Notes: a model not told the origin generated them from the sequence alone. A stretch of 35,412 bases of DNA from Sphingomonadales bacterium BRH_c3 (GCA_001515985.1 LOET01000036.1:1-35412); one strand, 5' to 3'; counted from the first letter of the stretch, positions 23,433 through 32,050 are shown. Translations and numbers: made by a program.

Positions 23433-24101
23433 TCAGCGATAGAAGATGTGCTGGCTGATTGTCGCGCGGGCAACCTTCTTGCGGCTCCAGCTGGGCCGGA
23501 CATATTTGGCATGGAAATAGAGCGAATCCTGCACTTCGGATTCCCACATGCCCTCGTGCGCGATCCGGGCAACCGCCTTGGCTTGCCGCCAGGCCTGCGA
23601 CCCGGTGTTGATCTGCGGCATGTCCCCGCCCTTCACGAATGAGAATTGCGCACGCTGATAGACAACCCCGCAATAGCTTGATGGAAAGCGTTCGCTGGCG
23701 GCGCGATTGATCACCACCTGCGCCACAGCCAGCTGGCCAGGGAGCGGTTCGCCGCGCGCCTCGAAATAGACCGCACCGGCAAGGCAGTGCATCTGCTCGG
23801 ACAGGGCGAAATCTGTGTCGGTTGACGCAACCAGATTGCGCAGCGATCCGGCCTTGGCCTGCGCCGTATCCGCATTGGACGCGGACTTCTCGGCCAAATC
23901 ATCGGCGAGTGGCTGCACGACCTCTTGCGAAATGAACTGTGGGGCAGTTTCGTCAGACGAACCACCGGCGGCGTTCACCGCCTTTTGTTGCCCCGGATCG
24001 GTGACCTGGGCGAAAGCGCCGGAAAACTCGGCACTGGCAAATGTAAGGCCGAGCACAACCGCGCCAGCGGCAAGCCCGAGCCCATGGCTCCTGCGGATCA
24101 T
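23433..24101 (-). CDS. SleB-type cell wall hydrolase
   Basis: A 222-residue exported protein. After a signal peptide (about 1-31) and a variable Gln/Ala/Ser-rich region (about 32-95) comes a Hydrolase_2/SleB domain (about 105-222): C-L-A-G-A-V-Y-F-E-A-R-G-E-P-L-P-G-Q, V-A-Q-V-V-I-N-R, F-P-S-S-Y-C-G-V-V-Y-Q and Q-F-S-F. The glutamate in Y-F-E-A-R-G-E is the expected catalytic acid of this lytic-transglycosylase-like fold. The paired cysteines may form a disulfide. A candidate promoter at 24276-24303 leaves a leader of about 170 nt. Confidence 0.9.
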   Translation of the reverse strand: MIRRSHGLGLAAGAVVLGLTFASAEFSGAFAQVTDPGQQKAVNAAGGSSDETAPQFISQEVVQPLADDLAEKSASNADTAQAKAGSLRNLVASTDTDFALSEQMHCLAGAVYFEARGEPLPGQLAVAQVVINRAASERFPSSYCGVVYQRAQFSFVKGGDMPQINTGSQAWRQAKAVARIAHEGMWESEVQDSLYFHAKYVRPSWSRKKVARATISQHIFYR

Positions 24102-24275
24102 ATTTTCTTGGTTCTGGGCGGTGAACGCGCTCCGACGCAGGCATGGACCAATCGCGTTAATTGCGTTTGTAAAAGCGGTCCGTAATTCTTGCCTGCCGGC
24201 CGTCCCCCGTCTGCGTGCCTGCGCTTCGACCGTATTGCCGAACAGCGCCGCCTACGCACCTGGAAGCTGCGCGGC

Positions 24276-24303
24276 CAAATAGAGCCGAACCGACAAAGGT
24301 CAA
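24276..24303 (-). promoter_or_regulatory. Candidate promoter for the cell wall hydrolase gene
   Basis: Reading leftward: TTGACC (24303-24298), 16 bases, TATTTG (24281-24276). Transcription would start near 24269 and give a long untranslated leader before the ATG at 24101. No other gene was found in 24102-24304. Confidence 0.5.
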
Positions 24304-24304
24304 G

Positions 24305-24640
24305 TTAACGCGCCCAGGATGCGATGAACCGTTCTCCATCAGCGATATCTGCCTCCACAACCCAGATATCGGGGTCCTGCTTGCGCCGTTTTTCAAGGTA
24401 TTCGAAAATTTCCTGCTGATTTTCAGGATTTTGCCGCTTTGCAGCAATATATGGTCGCGAACCATCGAGCTGCGGCATTCTTTCGAAAAGAACTGCGTTC
24501 TCGCCGCGATAGATAGTTAAAACCAGGATGGTTCCGGCGTCCCTCTCGCCTTTGGCGATAACACTTGCGAAACCACCTTGCGATTCGATCGCACGAATCA
24601 TTCCCGCCACTTCGAGATGCGCGGGGAGCCGCCCTTCCAC
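24305..24640 (-). CDS. DUF1491-family protein
   Basis: A protein of about 111 residues. It reads R-L-P-A-H-L-E-V-A-G-M-I-R-A-I-E-S-Q-G-G, G-T-I-L-V, and a C-terminal N-P-E-N-Q-Q-E-I-F-E-Y-L-E-K-R-R plus D-P-D-I-W-V-V-E-A-D. This is the DUF1491 pattern seen throughout alphaproteobacteria; function unknown. The best start is GTG 24640 (V-E-G-R-L-P), 17 bases after the stop of the thioesterase gene; the longer open frame upstream is antisense noise. It is probably co-transcribed with thioesterase and ptsN. Confidence 0.85.
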   Translation of the reverse strand: MEGRLPAHLEVAGMIRAIESQGGFASVIAKGERDAGTILVLTIYRGENAVLFERMPQLDGSRPYIAAKRQNPENQQEIFEYLEKRRKQDPDIWVVEADIADGERFIASWAR

Positions 24641-24656
24641 TAAGCCGACCCCACCT

Positions 24657-25121
24657 TCAGCCTGCCTGGTAGCCCGGCAGGCTGGCGAGCGGGATGCGCG
24701 AGCGCATGAATGTGCCGGTTCCACGCCCGATTTCATCGCCCTCGGCATCGACCAGCCGCGCTTCGGCAACGAAGACGCGGCGCTTGCCGCTGATCCACAC
24801 GCCTTCGGCAACCACTTCGCCGCGGCGCACCGGCTTGGTGAAATGGAGGTTGAATGACGTCGTCAGCAAAAAACGATCGGTAGTTCGGGTATTGGCAGCA
24901 TAGAAGGCTGCATCGTCGAGCATCTTGAAATAGATCGTGCCATGTGCGGCCCCCGCGGCATGATAGCTCGATTCGTCGACGCTGAATGTAATCCGCGAAC
25001 GCCCTTCACCCACAATTTCGAGCCGCGATGCAAACAGTGTGTTGATCGGAGCCGAAGCATAGAGCCGCTCAAGCGCACGATAGTGCAACTCCGCGCCTGA
25101 GGCTGGGCCGTCAGGCGGCAT
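24657..25121 (-). CDS. PaaI/hotdog-fold thioesterase
   Basis: A 154-residue hotdog-fold protein of the 4HBT/PaaI kind, expected to hydrolyse acyl-CoA thioesters. The core shows A-A-G-A-A-H-G-T-I-Y-F-K-M-L-D-D-A-A-F-Y-A-A-N (the family H-G-x-x-x-x-x-x-D-x-A-x-x-x-A motif), then L-T-T-S-F-N-L-H-F-T-K-P-V and the strand G-K-R-R-V-F-V-A-E-A-R-L-V-D. ATG 25121 with GAGAG upstream gives a normal length and overlaps the ptsN 3' end by 11 nt. Substrate unknown. Confidence 0.87.
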   Translation of the reverse strand: MPPDGPASGAELHYRALERLYASAPINTLFASRLEIVGEGRSRITFSVDESSYHAAGAAHGTIYFKMLDDAAFYAANTRTTDRFLLTTSFNLHFTKPVRRGEVVAEGVWISGKRRVFVAEARLVDAEGDEIGRGTGTFMRSRIPLASLPGYQAG

Positions 25122-25572
25122 CGCTCTCGATCTGGTTGCTGAACAAGGCGTAGAGCGCCTCGGCATCAGGCGCTTCAAGCAGTGCTTCGTGAACGCTTTC
25201 ATCGCGCACCAGACGGGAAATTGCTGCCAGCGCGTGGAGATGTGTTGCTCCGGCATTTTCGGGTGAAAGCAGGCCAAAAACGAGTTCCACTGGCATGCCG
25301 TCCGCCGCGTCATATTCCACCGGATGCGCCAATCGCAGCAACACGGCGGATGGCCGGGTCACTGAATTGGAGCGCGCATGGGGAATTGCCACGCCGCCGC
25401 CGAATCCGGTCGAGCCAAGCCGTTCACGTTCTTCAATTCCATCAAGAACCGCAGCCGAATCGATACCATAAGCGAGCCCGAACATGCTCGCGACCTGTGC
25501 CAGCACATCCTGCTTGGAATCCAGCCGCACAAGTGCAACCGCTTCCGGTAGAAATTGAAAATTTGCGTTCAT
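25111..25572 (-). CDS. ptsN: PTS IIA-Ntr protein (PtsN)
   Basis: A 153-residue EIIA of the nitrogen/fructose type. The phosphorylatable histidine is H65 in G-G-G-V-A-I-P-H-A-R-S, with L-V-F-G-L-L-S-P-E and H-L-H-A-L-A-A-I-S-R-L further on. In the PTS-Ntr chain it receives phosphate from NPr and regulates potassium, stress and nitrogen responses rather than transporting sugar. It sits downstream of hpf, as in the classical rpoN-hpf-ptsN arrangement, but no rpoN is present here. Confidence 0.93.
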   Translation of the reverse strand: MNANFQFLPEAVALVRLDSKQDVLAQVASMFGLAYGIDSAAVLDGIEERERLGSTGFGGGVAIPHARSNSVTRPSAVLLRLAHPVEYDAADGMPVELVFGLLSPENAGATHLHALAAISRLVRDESVHEALLEAPDAEALYALFSNQIESDAA

Positions 25573-25705
25573 TTCAGACCAGTTTCACGTCCGTCAAAAT
25601 TTCAAGCAACCCCAACGCCTGCGATCACCACCTCTTGCGGGCAGCCTTGCACCGACGATTTCCAGGGACGCTGCACATGCCGCCGCAACTTCCGGCCGCG
25701 CTTCT

Positions 25706-26290
25706 TTAACGCGGTTCGACCCAGCCGATCGAACCATCCGCGCGGCGGTAAACCATATTATGCCGCCCGGTTCCAGCGTTTTTGAAAAACAATGCATTGG
25801 TATCCCGCAGATCGAGCATCATCACCGCGTCAGCCACGCTTGCCTCGGGAATGTCGACGCTCGTCTCGGCAATCACCGGCGGAGCATCGCTAGTGAGCTC
25901 GTCTTCAGACTCATCGCTGGCGAAGATCGTATAGGCTGCTTCCTCAAGGATGTAGGCCGCATTTTCCTCGCGCTGGGCATGCGCCACCTGCTCATGGCGA
26001 TCCTTGATCCTGCGCTTGTAGCGCCGCAATTGCTTGTCGATTTTCGCTGCTGCGGCATCAAGCGCAAGATGCGCGTCCTGCGCTTCAGCGTGGGCCTTGA
26101 GGATCAGCCCCTGCATCACATGGGTTACGATGTCGCACGCAAACATGCCTGCGGGCGCCTTGCCGAAAGTGACATGAGAGGAAAGCGCGCGATCGAAGTA
26201 CTTGTCGACGATCCCGCCCAACCGGTCCGTGACATGTTCCTGCAGCGCGGCGCCGGTTTCGATCTGATGGCCTGAAACGCGAATATCCAT
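25706..26290 (-). CDS. hpf: Ribosome hibernation promoting factor, long form
   Basis: A 194-residue long HPF. The N-terminal domain (1-105) binds the 30S decoding region: M-D-I-R-V-S-G-H-Q-I-E-T-G, then basic R-R-Y-K-R-R-I-K-D-R-H. An acidic linker (about 110-145) leads to the C-terminal dimerisation domain (about 150-194): M-M-L-D-L-R-D-T-N-A-L-F-F-K-N-A, M-V-Y-R-R-A-D-G-S-I-G-W-V-E. Long HPF causes 100S ribosome dimers in stationary phase. It is separated from ptsN by 133 bases with no other gene. Confidence 0.95.
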   Translation of the reverse strand: MDIRVSGHQIETGAALQEHVTDRLGGIVDKYFDRALSSHVTFGKAPAGMFACDIVTHVMQGLILKAHAEAQDAHLALDAAAAKIDKQLRRYKRRIKDRHEQVAHAQREENAAYILEEAAYTIFASDESEDELTSDAPPVIAETSVDIPEASVADAVMMLDLRDTNALFFKNAGTGRHNMVYRRADGSIGWVEPR

Positions 26291-26348
26291 TTGCGCACGA
26301 TCTCCTGTCTTCTCGTTCTTGCGGAACCCGGAAGCGGGCCCCGGACAT

Positions 26349-27041
26349 TCAGCTCGACCAGAGCGGGTTTTCGATCCGGCCTACAAATTCATGGTGCCGC
26401 GCGAGCTCTTCGGCGCTTGCTGCGTGTGCGCGCGGTTCGCGGCGGGGTTGCTGCGGCCCAGACACGGTGGAAATGCCGGTCACGGCGATCTCGGTCACGC
26501 AGGTTTCAGCGGCCAGTTCGAGCCCGATCTGCCGGCCGCCGGTAAGCTCGACATAGACCTGTGCGAGCAATTCCGCGTCAAGCAGCGCGCCGTGCTTCAC
26601 GCGGTGGCTGCGATCGATGCCGTAGCGGGTGCACAGTGCGTCGAGCGAAACCTTGGCGCCAGGATGGCGCTTGCGCGCAATCGCCACCGTATCGATCATC
26701 CGCGCGCGATCGACCGGTGGGCGCCCAACCAGCGCCAGCTCATTGTTGAGAAAGCCGAAATCGAAGCCGGCATTGTGCGCCACCAGCGGTGCATCTCCGA
26801 GAAACTGCAACAGCGCATCGGCCTGTTCAGCGAACAGCGGTTTGTCAGCCAGGAAGGTGCTCGACAATCCATGCACGGCTTCTGCCGCGGCGGGCATGTC
26901 GCGCTCAGGATTGAAATAGGCGTGGAAGGTGGCGCCACTGGGCACCCGGTTGATCATCTCGACGCAACCGATTTCCACCATCCGGTCACCCGAAGCTGGG
27001 TCAAGTCCGGTGGTTTCGGTGTCGAAAACGATTTCCCGCAT
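26349..27041 (-). CDS. dnaQ: DNA polymerase III epsilon subunit (proofreading exonuclease)
   Basis: A 230-residue DnaQ. ExoI is F-D-T-E-T-T-G-L (D7, E9); ExoII is H-N-A-G-F-D-F-G-F-L; ExoIII is H-R-V-K-H-G-A-L-L-D-A-E-L-L-A. All three metal-binding blocks are intact. The C-terminal tail (about 185-230) is the polymerase-binding region. The start at 27041 (MREIVFDTETTG) matches the family; the frame opens 12 codons earlier. It belongs to the origin-proximal block dnaQ-coaE-aroE-maf-DUF299. Confidence 0.95.
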   Translation of the reverse strand: MREIVFDTETTGLDPASGDRMVEIGCVEMINRVPSGATFHAYFNPERDMPAAAEAVHGLSSTFLADKPLFAEQADALLQFLGDAPLVAHNAGFDFGFLNNELALVGRPPVDRARMIDTVAIARKRHPGAKVSLDALCTRYGIDRSHRVKHGALLDAELLAQVYVELTGGRQIGLELAAETCVTEIAVTGISTVSGPQQPRREPRAHAASAEELARHHEFVGRIENPLWSS

Positions 27042-27112
27042 CACGTTCAGTATCGGACCACCCATCCCATTTGGCAAGAACTTCCGGCATCATTCCGGCG
27101 CATCGTTGAAGG

Positions 27113-27709
27113 TCAGGCGCTGGCCCGCAATCGTTCGATCAGATCCGCCACTGCGGCCTCGGTTTCAGCCAGTGAAGTTCCGGTCTCGATCACGTGATCG
27201 GCACGTGCGCGCTTCTCGCTATCGGGCGCCTGCAATGACAGGATATGCGCAAATTTCTCCGGCGACATGCCTTCGCGGGCGAGCACCCGCTTGCGCTGGA
27301 CATCGACCGGCGCGGATACGACCACCACTGTGTCCACGCTTTCATGCCCGCCCTTTTCGAACAGCAGGGGGATATCGAACACCACCAGCGGCGCGCCGCC
27401 ATGCTCGATCAGGAATTCGGCCCGCTTTGCCGCCACCGCCGGATGGACGATCGCCTCAAGCCGGGCAAGCGCCTGCTTGTCTCCAAACACCAGCCCCCCC
27501 AGCGCATCGCGCCGCACTCCTTCGGGACCGGTCGATCCGGGGAAGGCAGCCTCGATCGGTGCAATCAGCTCACCCCCGGCGCGCTGCATCTTGCGCACCT
27601 CGGCATCGGCATCGAACACCGGCACACCGCGGCGCTGGAACATTTCCGCCACGGTTGACTTGCCCATACCGATCGAGCCGGTGAGTCCGATGATAATAGG
27701 CCGCGTCAT
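27113..27709 (-). CDS. coaE: Dephospho-CoA kinase
   Basis: A 198-residue enzyme for the last step of coenzyme A synthesis, phosphorylation of dephospho-CoA. The Walker A loop is G-L-T-G-S-I-G-M-G-K-S-T near the N-terminus, followed by F-D-A-D-A-E-V, and the lid/CoA region V-V-F-D-I-P-L-L-F-E-K-G. Length is normal. The ATG overlaps the end of aroE by 4 nt, so the two are coupled. Confidence 0.96.
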   Translation of the reverse strand: MTRPIIIGLTGSIGMGKSTVAEMFQRRGVPVFDADAEVRKMQRAGGELIAPIEAAFPGSTGPEGVRRDALGGLVFGDKQALARLEAIVHPAVAAKRAEFLIEHGGAPLVVFDIPLLFEKGGHESVDTVVVVSAPVDVQRKRVLAREGMSPEKFAHILSLQAPDSEKRARADHVIETGTSLAETEAAVADLIERLRASA

Positions 27710-28560
27710 TGTGCCAACAGCCTTCTGATATCCGCATCATGTTCGCGCGGCGGCGCCTGCCCGAAGAAATGCTCGAATGCGATGGCAGCCTGACCGATCA
27801 GCATATCGAGCCCGTCGAGCGTTTTGTGTCCGGCGGAGCGTGCGGACTTGAGGAAGTGGGTCTCAAGCGGATCGGTGACGATGTCATAGGCGATCGCACC
27901 GGGCGGCGCGTGGCTCCAGTCAAACGCCAGATCGGGCTGCCCGCGCATACCCAGCGGTGAAGCGTTGACCACCAGATCCAGGCAACCCTTGCGATCGTCA
28001 AAGGCAAAACCGGTGGGATCGGCGAAATGCGCAAGATCGACCGCGTGATGCTCGCTTGCAGGCGCAAGTTCATCGAGCAATGCGCGCGCCTTGCCAGGAT
28101 CGCGCCCCGCAACGACCAGTGTGAATCCCTGGCCCGCCAATGCGGTTATGATCGCTCGCGCCGCGCCCCCTGTGCCCAGCACCCGCGCCATGCGAAACAG
28201 ATGGCGGTGTTCGAGCTCGCCTCGCAACGGCTCAAGGAACCCCGCTGCGTCGGTGTTGATGCCAAGCAGCCCGTCTGCTTGCGGAACCAGCGTGTTGACC
28301 GCACCGATCCGCCGCGCAACCGGATCAAGCTGGTCGATCAGGTGAATGACAGACTGCTTGTGCGGCATGGTGACATTGCAGCCGCGCCAGTCCGGATCTT
28401 CACGGTGGGCGGCCAGATAATCAGCCAGCTCCCCAGGCCGCACGTGGCAGGCGCGATATTCGGCATCGATCCCGAGCTTGCCGAGCCAGAAATTATGGAT
28501 CGCCGGGCTTTTCGACTGCGCGATCGGATCGCCGATCACTTCGGCATAGGGTTTGCTCAC
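27706..28560 (-). CDS. aroE: Shikimate dehydrogenase
   Basis: A 284-residue NADPH-dependent enzyme converting 3-dehydroshikimate to shikimate in aromatic amino acid synthesis. It shows S-K-S-P-A-I-H-N in the substrate domain, N-V-T-M-P-H-K (catalytic lysine), N-T-D-A-A-G-F (substrate-binding aspartate), and a [10 protein letters not shown] nucleotide-binding turn. Four-nt overlaps at both ends tie it to maf (upstream) and coaE (downstream). Confidence 0.96.
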   Translation of the reverse strand: MSKPYAEVIGDPIAQSKSPAIHNFWLGKLGIDAEYRACHVRPGELADYLAAHREDPDWRGCNVTMPHKQSVIHLIDQLDPVARRIGAVNTLVPQADGLLGINTDAAGFLEPLRGELEHRHLFRMARVLGTGGAARAIITALAGQGFTLVVAGRDPGKARALLDELAPASEHHAVDLAHFADPTGFAFDDRKGCLDLVVNASPLGMRGQPDLAFDWSHAPPGAIAYDIVTDPLETHFLKSARSAGHKTLDGLDMLIGQAAIAFEHFFGQAPPREHDADIRRLLAQ

Positions 28561-29141
28561 GAGGGCAGCTCCCCCAGTTCGCGCAAGGCGCCCAGCACGC
28601 CGAGCAGCGGCATGCCGAGCACGGTGAAGTGGTCACCTTCGATCCCGCTGAACAATTGCACCCCCAGCCCCTCGATGCGGAACACCCCGACACAATGGCC
28701 GACTTCGGGCCATTCGGCATCGAGGTAGGATTCGATAAAGGCACCGCTCAATTCGCGCACATGCAGCTGCGCAAGCGACGAAGCGCTCCATTCGCATGCG
28801 TCGCCGCGCACCAGTGCAGCGGCGCTGTGGAGGTCCATCACCTTGCCGGAAAAGTAGCGTAAATGCTCTTCCGCCTGTGCACGGCTTGCAGGCTTGTCGA
28901 ACCGGCGACCGCCGCAGGTCACCAAGCTGTCGCTACCCAGAACCAGCCGCCCCGGATTTGCGCGCGCCACCGCCTGCGCCTTGGCAACGCTCAGCGCTTC
29001 GGCGATCTCGCCAGGCAAACAGCCTTGCAAGCCCGCTTCAACCGCGCGCTCGTCAAGCACAGCGGGGATCCCTTCATGGGCGACACCAGCCGCATCGAGC
29101 ATAGCCCGGCGTGACGCGCTTTTTGACGCCAGGATAATCAT
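28557..29141 (-). CDS. maf: Maf-family nucleotide pyrophosphatase
   Basis: A 194-residue Maf protein, a house-cleaning nucleoside triphosphate pyrophosphatase that acts on non-canonical nucleotides. Conserved blocks are [27 protein letters not shown] and G-R-R-F-D-K-P; the family's [16 protein letters not shown] ending is present as [13 protein letters not shown]. It overlaps its upstream neighbour (DUF299) and aroE by 4 nt each. Substrate specificity (dTTP/UTP or m7GTP type) was not resolved. Confidence 0.94.
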   Translation of the reverse strand: MIILASKSASRRAMLDAAGVAHEGIPAVLDERAVEAGLQGCLPGEIAEALSVAKAQAVARANPGRLVLGSDSLVTCGGRRFDKPASRAQAEEHLRYFSGKVMDLHSAAALVRGDACEWSASSLAQLHVRELSGAFIESYLDAEWPEVGHCVGVFRIEGLGVQLFSGIEGDHFTVLGMPLLGVLGALRELGELPS

Positions 29142-29989
29142 ATAGCGCCTTCGCCGCGCTGGTCATTTGCGCCGCGCATACTGTCCTTGCGTTCCTGATA
29201 GAAGCGGATCACCGCAGCTGCTGTTTCCTCGATCGAACGGCGTGTAACGTCGATCACCGGCCAGCCATTATCGGCAAACATGCGCCGCGCAAATTGCACC
29301 TCATCGCGGACCTTTTCGGAATCGACATAGGAAGTCTCGGTACCCTCGTTGAGCGAGAGCAGCCGGTTGCGCCGCACCTGCACCAGCCGTTCCGGCGCAG
29401 TGGTGAGGCCGACGACCAGCGGGTGGCGCAAGCCAAACAGCGCGGGCGGCGGCGGCGATTCCACCACCAGGGGGATATTCGCAACCTTATACCCGCGATT
29501 GGCCAGATAGATGCTGGTCGGCGTCTTCGAACTGCGCGATACCCCGGCCAGCACAATGTCCGCCTCTTCCCAATCTTCCCAGCCAACACCGTCATCATGC
29601 GCAATGGTGTAATGGATCGCGTCGACCCGCCTGAAATAGGCTTCGTCCATCATATGCTGGCGCCCGGGCTTGCCATGCGCCTCTTCACCCAATTGCGCTT
29701 CGAAGGCAGCAGTTACCGCATCGAGCACGGGCACGGCGGGCAGGCCGATCTGGCGGCAATGTTCCTCCAGCCGCCCGCGGGTTTCGGCATTGACCAAGGT
29801 GAACAGGACCAGGCCCGGGCTGGCAGCAAGCGAGGGCACGATCCGGTCAAGATGCTGGCGCGAGCGCACCATCGGCCAGAAATGCCGCACGACATCGGGA
29901 TTGTCGAACTGGGCGAGCGCCGCCTTGGCGATCATCTCAAGCGTTTCGCCAGTCGAATCCGAAACAAGATGGAGGTGCATTCGCTTCAT
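29138..29989 (-). CDS. ppsR: Pyruvate, phosphate dikinase / PEP synthase regulatory protein (DUF299)
   Basis: A 283-residue bifunctional kinase/pyrophosphorylase homologue. Members control PEP synthase or PPDK by ADP-dependent threonine phosphorylation and Pi-dependent dephosphorylation. Marks are [12 protein letters not shown] near the start and the nucleotide-binding [26 protein letters not shown] 29989 (MKRMHLHL) is chosen; ATG 29980 is also possible, and the open frame reaches 30046. It is the first gene left of the non-coding origin region, as in Caulobacter and Rickettsia. Confidence 0.94.
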   Translation of the reverse strand: MKRMHLHLVSDSTGETLEMIAKAALAQFDNPDVVRHFWPMVRSRQHLDRIVPSLAASPGLVLFTLVNAETRGRLEEHCRQIGLPAVPVLDAVTAAFEAQLGEEAHGKPGRQHMMDEAYFRRVDAIHYTIAHDDGVGWEDWEEADIVLAGVSRSSKTPTSIYLANRGYKVANIPLVVESPPPPALFGLRHPLVVGLTTAPERLVQVRRNRLLSLNEGTETSYVDSEKVRDEVQFARRMFADNGWPVIDVTRRSIEETAAAVIRFYQERKDSMRGANDQRGEGAI

Positions 29990-30133
29990 CGCGGGTGTGT
30001 TTTTATCCCGTCGCAGGGGTTGTGGAGCCTTCCGGGCATAAACCACGGGAGAAGGCTGGCGACAAGTTCGGGGATCAATTCCATGCCCACTATCGGCTGC
30101 TTAACCAGCGGGTCTGTCTACAGCATGGCCTGG

Positions 30134-30154
30134 TTGCCCACAGGCTGGGGATAG
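30134..30154. other. Pair of DnaA-box-like 9-mers, inverted
   Basis: TTGCCCACA (30134-30142, + strand) and TGGGGATAG (30146-30154, minus-strand box) each match 7 of 9 positions of the DnaA consensus TTATCCACA. They face each other 3 bases apart in the middle of the origin candidate, followed at once by a weaker CAGGGATAA. Confidence 0.5.
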
Positions 30155-30253
30155 CAGGGATAAATATGACTCGACATGGGCCCGGCAACGAGTCGCCCTA
30201 TGCTGCGGCCTTTGCATTACCGGCAAAAATTGGGCAGGAGCCGCTTGTCCCCG

Positions 30254-30262
30254 AAATCCACA
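30254..30262 (+). other. DnaA-box-like 9-mer with perfect core
   Basis: AAATCCACA keeps the full ATCCACA core of the DnaA box and mismatches only the first two bases. It lies 23 bases before the AT-rich tract. Confidence 0.5.
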
Positions 30263-30285
30263 GGGCCAACAGACTCCATCAATCC

Positions 30286-30310
30286 TTTTTAAATATACTA
30301 TTTATTTGAT
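30286..30310. other. AT-rich tract, candidate DNA unwinding element
   Basis: Of 25 bases, 23 are A or T, in otherwise GC-rich DNA, placed at the hemE side of the gap. This is where an origin would be expected to melt; it also overlaps the likely hemE promoter region. Confidence 0.55.
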
Positions 30311-30322
30311 TGGACCTTCCGA

Positions 30323-31342
30323 ATGCCTGGTTTGCTGCTTGATACGCTGAAGGGAAAGCGTTCTGACAAAGTACCCATGTGGCTGATGCGTCAGGCTGGA
30401 CGCTATTTGCCCGAGTATCGCGAGCTTAGGGCAGAAAAGGGCGGTTTTCTCGACCTTGTCTATGACAGCGAGGCCGCTGCAGAGGTCACCCTCCAGCCGA
30501 TCAGGAGATTCGGTTTCGACGGGGCAATCCTGTTTTCGGACATATTGATCGTGCCGCATGCCATGGGCCAGGGGCTGGAATTCACGGCCGGCGAAGGGCC
30601 TAGGCTAACCCCGCCATTGCATGAAGCAGAGCTTGCCGATTTCACAACCAAACATGAGCGTTTTGACGCCGTATACGAGACCGTACGGCTATGCCGCGCG
30701 CAGCTTGACGACAGCGTGACCATGCTGGGCTTTGCCGGCAGCCCGTGGACTGTTGCCACCTATATGGTGGCGGGCGAGGGCAGCCGCGACCAGCACCGCA
30801 CGCGCGAGCTGGCCTATCTTGATCCGGCGCGTTTCCAGTCGATAATCGATTCGATTGCAGAGGTCACCATCACCTATCTGCGCGGGCAGATCGATGCCGG
30901 CGTCGAGGCGGTGCAATTGTTCGACAGCTGGGCTGGCAGCCTGGCGCCCGACCAGTTCGAGCGCTGGGTGATCGAACCCAATGCCGCGATCACTGCGGCA
31001 ATCAAGCATTCGCACCCGGATTGCCCGGTGATCGGTTTCCCCAAAGGGGCGGGTGAAAAGCTGATCGACTATGCCCGCCGCACCGGCGTCGATGCGGTGG
31101 GGCTGGATGAAACGGTTGATCCCGCATGGGCCCACCGCGAATTGCCGCCAGGAATGCCGGTGCAGGGCAATCTGGATCCCTTGTTGTTGATGGCGGGGGG
31201 CGATGCGCTCAAGGCGCGGGTCGAATTCATTCTAGAATGTTTTGCCGCCCGCCCGCATGTGTTCAACCTGGGCCACGGGATTGGCCAGCACACCCCGATC
31301 GAACATGTCGAGCAGCTCGTGGCGGCGGTGCGCGGCAGCTGA
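30323..31342 (+). CDS. hemE: Uroporphyrinogen decarboxylase
   Basis: A 339-residue enzyme that removes four acetate carboxyls from uroporphyrinogen III to give coproporphyrinogen III in heme synthesis. Signatures are P-M-W-L-M-R-Q-A-G-R-Y-L-P-E-Y-R near the N-terminus, I-L-F-S-D-I-L (catalytic aspartate), G-F-A-G-S-P-W-T, Q-L-F-D-S-W-A-G and the C-terminal F-N-L-G-H-G-I. Length is normal. It is the first rightward gene beside the origin candidate and is followed by hemJ, another heme gene. The ribosome-binding sequence before the ATG is poor. Confidence 0.97.
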   Translation: MPGLLLDTLKGKRSDKVPMWLMRQAGRYLPEYRELRAEKGGFLDLVYDSEAAAEVTLQPIRRFGFDGAILFSDILIVPHAMGQGLEFTAGEGPRLTPPLHEAELADFTTKHERFDAVYETVRLCRAQLDDSVTMLGFAGSPWTVATYMVAGEGSRDQHRTRELAYLDPARFQSIIDSIAEVTITYLRGQIDAGVEAVQLFDSWAGSLAPDQFERWVIEPNAAITAAIKHSHPDCPVIGFPKGAGEKLIDYARRTGVDAVGLDETVDPAWAHRELPPGMPVQGNLDPLLLMAGGDALKARVEFILECFAARPHVFNLGHGIGQHTPIEHVEQLVAAVRGS

Positions 31343-31393
31343 TTGACTCTGCGGGGGTGACGTAGACGTGCTGGTTTCCTACATGATCCAGCT

Positions 31394-31852
31394 ATGCAGG
31401 ATGCTATTGCCATGACCTATCTCTGGCTCAAGGCCGGCCATATCATCTTCGTGGTGTTCTGGATGGCTGGGTTGTTCATGCTGCCGCGCCAGATGATCTA
31501 CGTCCATGGCGCGCCTGCCGGATCGGCCGAAGAGGCGCTGTGGGCGCACCGGATGGGCCTATTGCGCAAGGTCATCCTGACGCCCAGCCTGATTGTGGTG
31601 TGGGCGCTGGGGCTGTTGATGGCGGTGGAGCTGGGCCTGTTTGATGGCGCGCCGGGGCTTGGCTGGCTGCATGCCAAATTGCTGCTGGTGATTCTGCTTA
31701 CCGGTTATCACGGCTTCATGGTCTCGCAGTCGAAGAAATTCGCGGCGGGCGAGCGGCCACTGGGCGAGAAGCAATTGCGCATGTTGGGCGAGGTGCCCGG
31801 CCTGCTGCTGGTGTTGATCGTGATCCTGGTGATTGTTGTCCGCCAGATGTAG
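31394..31852 (+). CDS. hemJ: Protoporphyrinogen oxidase HemJ
   Basis: A 152-residue membrane protein of the HemJ (UPF0093/CopD-like) family, which performs the penultimate step of heme synthesis in bacteria lacking HemG and HemY. Four hydrophobic helices are visible. Key text: Y-L-W-L-K-A-G-H-I-I-F-V-V-F-W-M-A-G-L-F-M-L-P-R with the heme-ligand histidine, and W-L-H-A-K-L-L-L-V with conserved His and Lys. ATG 31394 is used; ATG 31412 is an alternative. It follows hemE by 51 bases on the same strand. Confidence 0.93.
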   Translation: MQDAIAMTYLWLKAGHIIFVVFWMAGLFMLPRQMIYVHGAPAGSAEEALWAHRMGLLRKVILTPSLIVVWALGLLMAVELGLFDGAPGLGWLHAKLLLVILLTGYHGFMVSQSKKFAAGERPLGEKQLRMLGEVPGLLLVLIVILVIVVRQM

Positions 31853-31891
31853 CCCGCTGCCTTTGGGCGCGCGGCAGGGCAATTTCAGCGA

Positions 31892-31920
31892 TTGACGCGG
31901 CTCGCGAGCAATTCTATTTC
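31892..31920 (+). promoter_or_regulatory. Candidate rho promoter
   Basis: TTGACG (31892-31897), 17 bases, TATTTC (31915-31920), about 130 nt before the rho start. This would leave a leader of about 120 nt; long leaders are common for autoregulated rho genes. The hemJ-rho gap of 198 bases shows nothing else clear. Confidence 0.5.
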
Positions 31921-32050
31921 GGGCCATCCAACCGGCGTTGTGGCCCCGCATTCCGCGCGGCCTGGGTCTGCTTTCTCCAAGCCCGAATGTCTTGCACCAC
32001 AGGCGAGACACCGACCTTCCGGCCATTTTCAGTAACGGACAGACATACCA

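Larger units (their letters stand above)
29990..30322. other. oriC: Probable chromosomal replication origin (oriC)
   Basis: A 333-base gap without a supportable gene, between DUF299 (leftward) and hemE (rightward). It holds several DnaA-box-like 9-mers. Three match 7 of 9 positions of TTATCCACA (30134, 30146, 30254), and weaker 6/9 copies lie at 30003, 30021, 30070, 30114, 30155 and 30245. It also holds two GANTC methylation sites (30168, 30272), an IHF-like CATCAATCCTTTT (30277) and an AT-rich tract next to hemE. The gene order on both sides (dnaQ-coaE-aroE-maf-DUF299 | hemE) is that of the known Caulobacter and Rickettsia origins, and flanking genes all point away from the gap. No perfect DnaA box was seen. 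Confidence 0.78.

Noticed and set aside
29990..30046. N-terminal extension of the DUF299 protein
   Set aside because: The extra 19 residues are basic, unlike the family, and the protein normally begins just before [11 protein letters not shown]; the region belongs to the origin gap.
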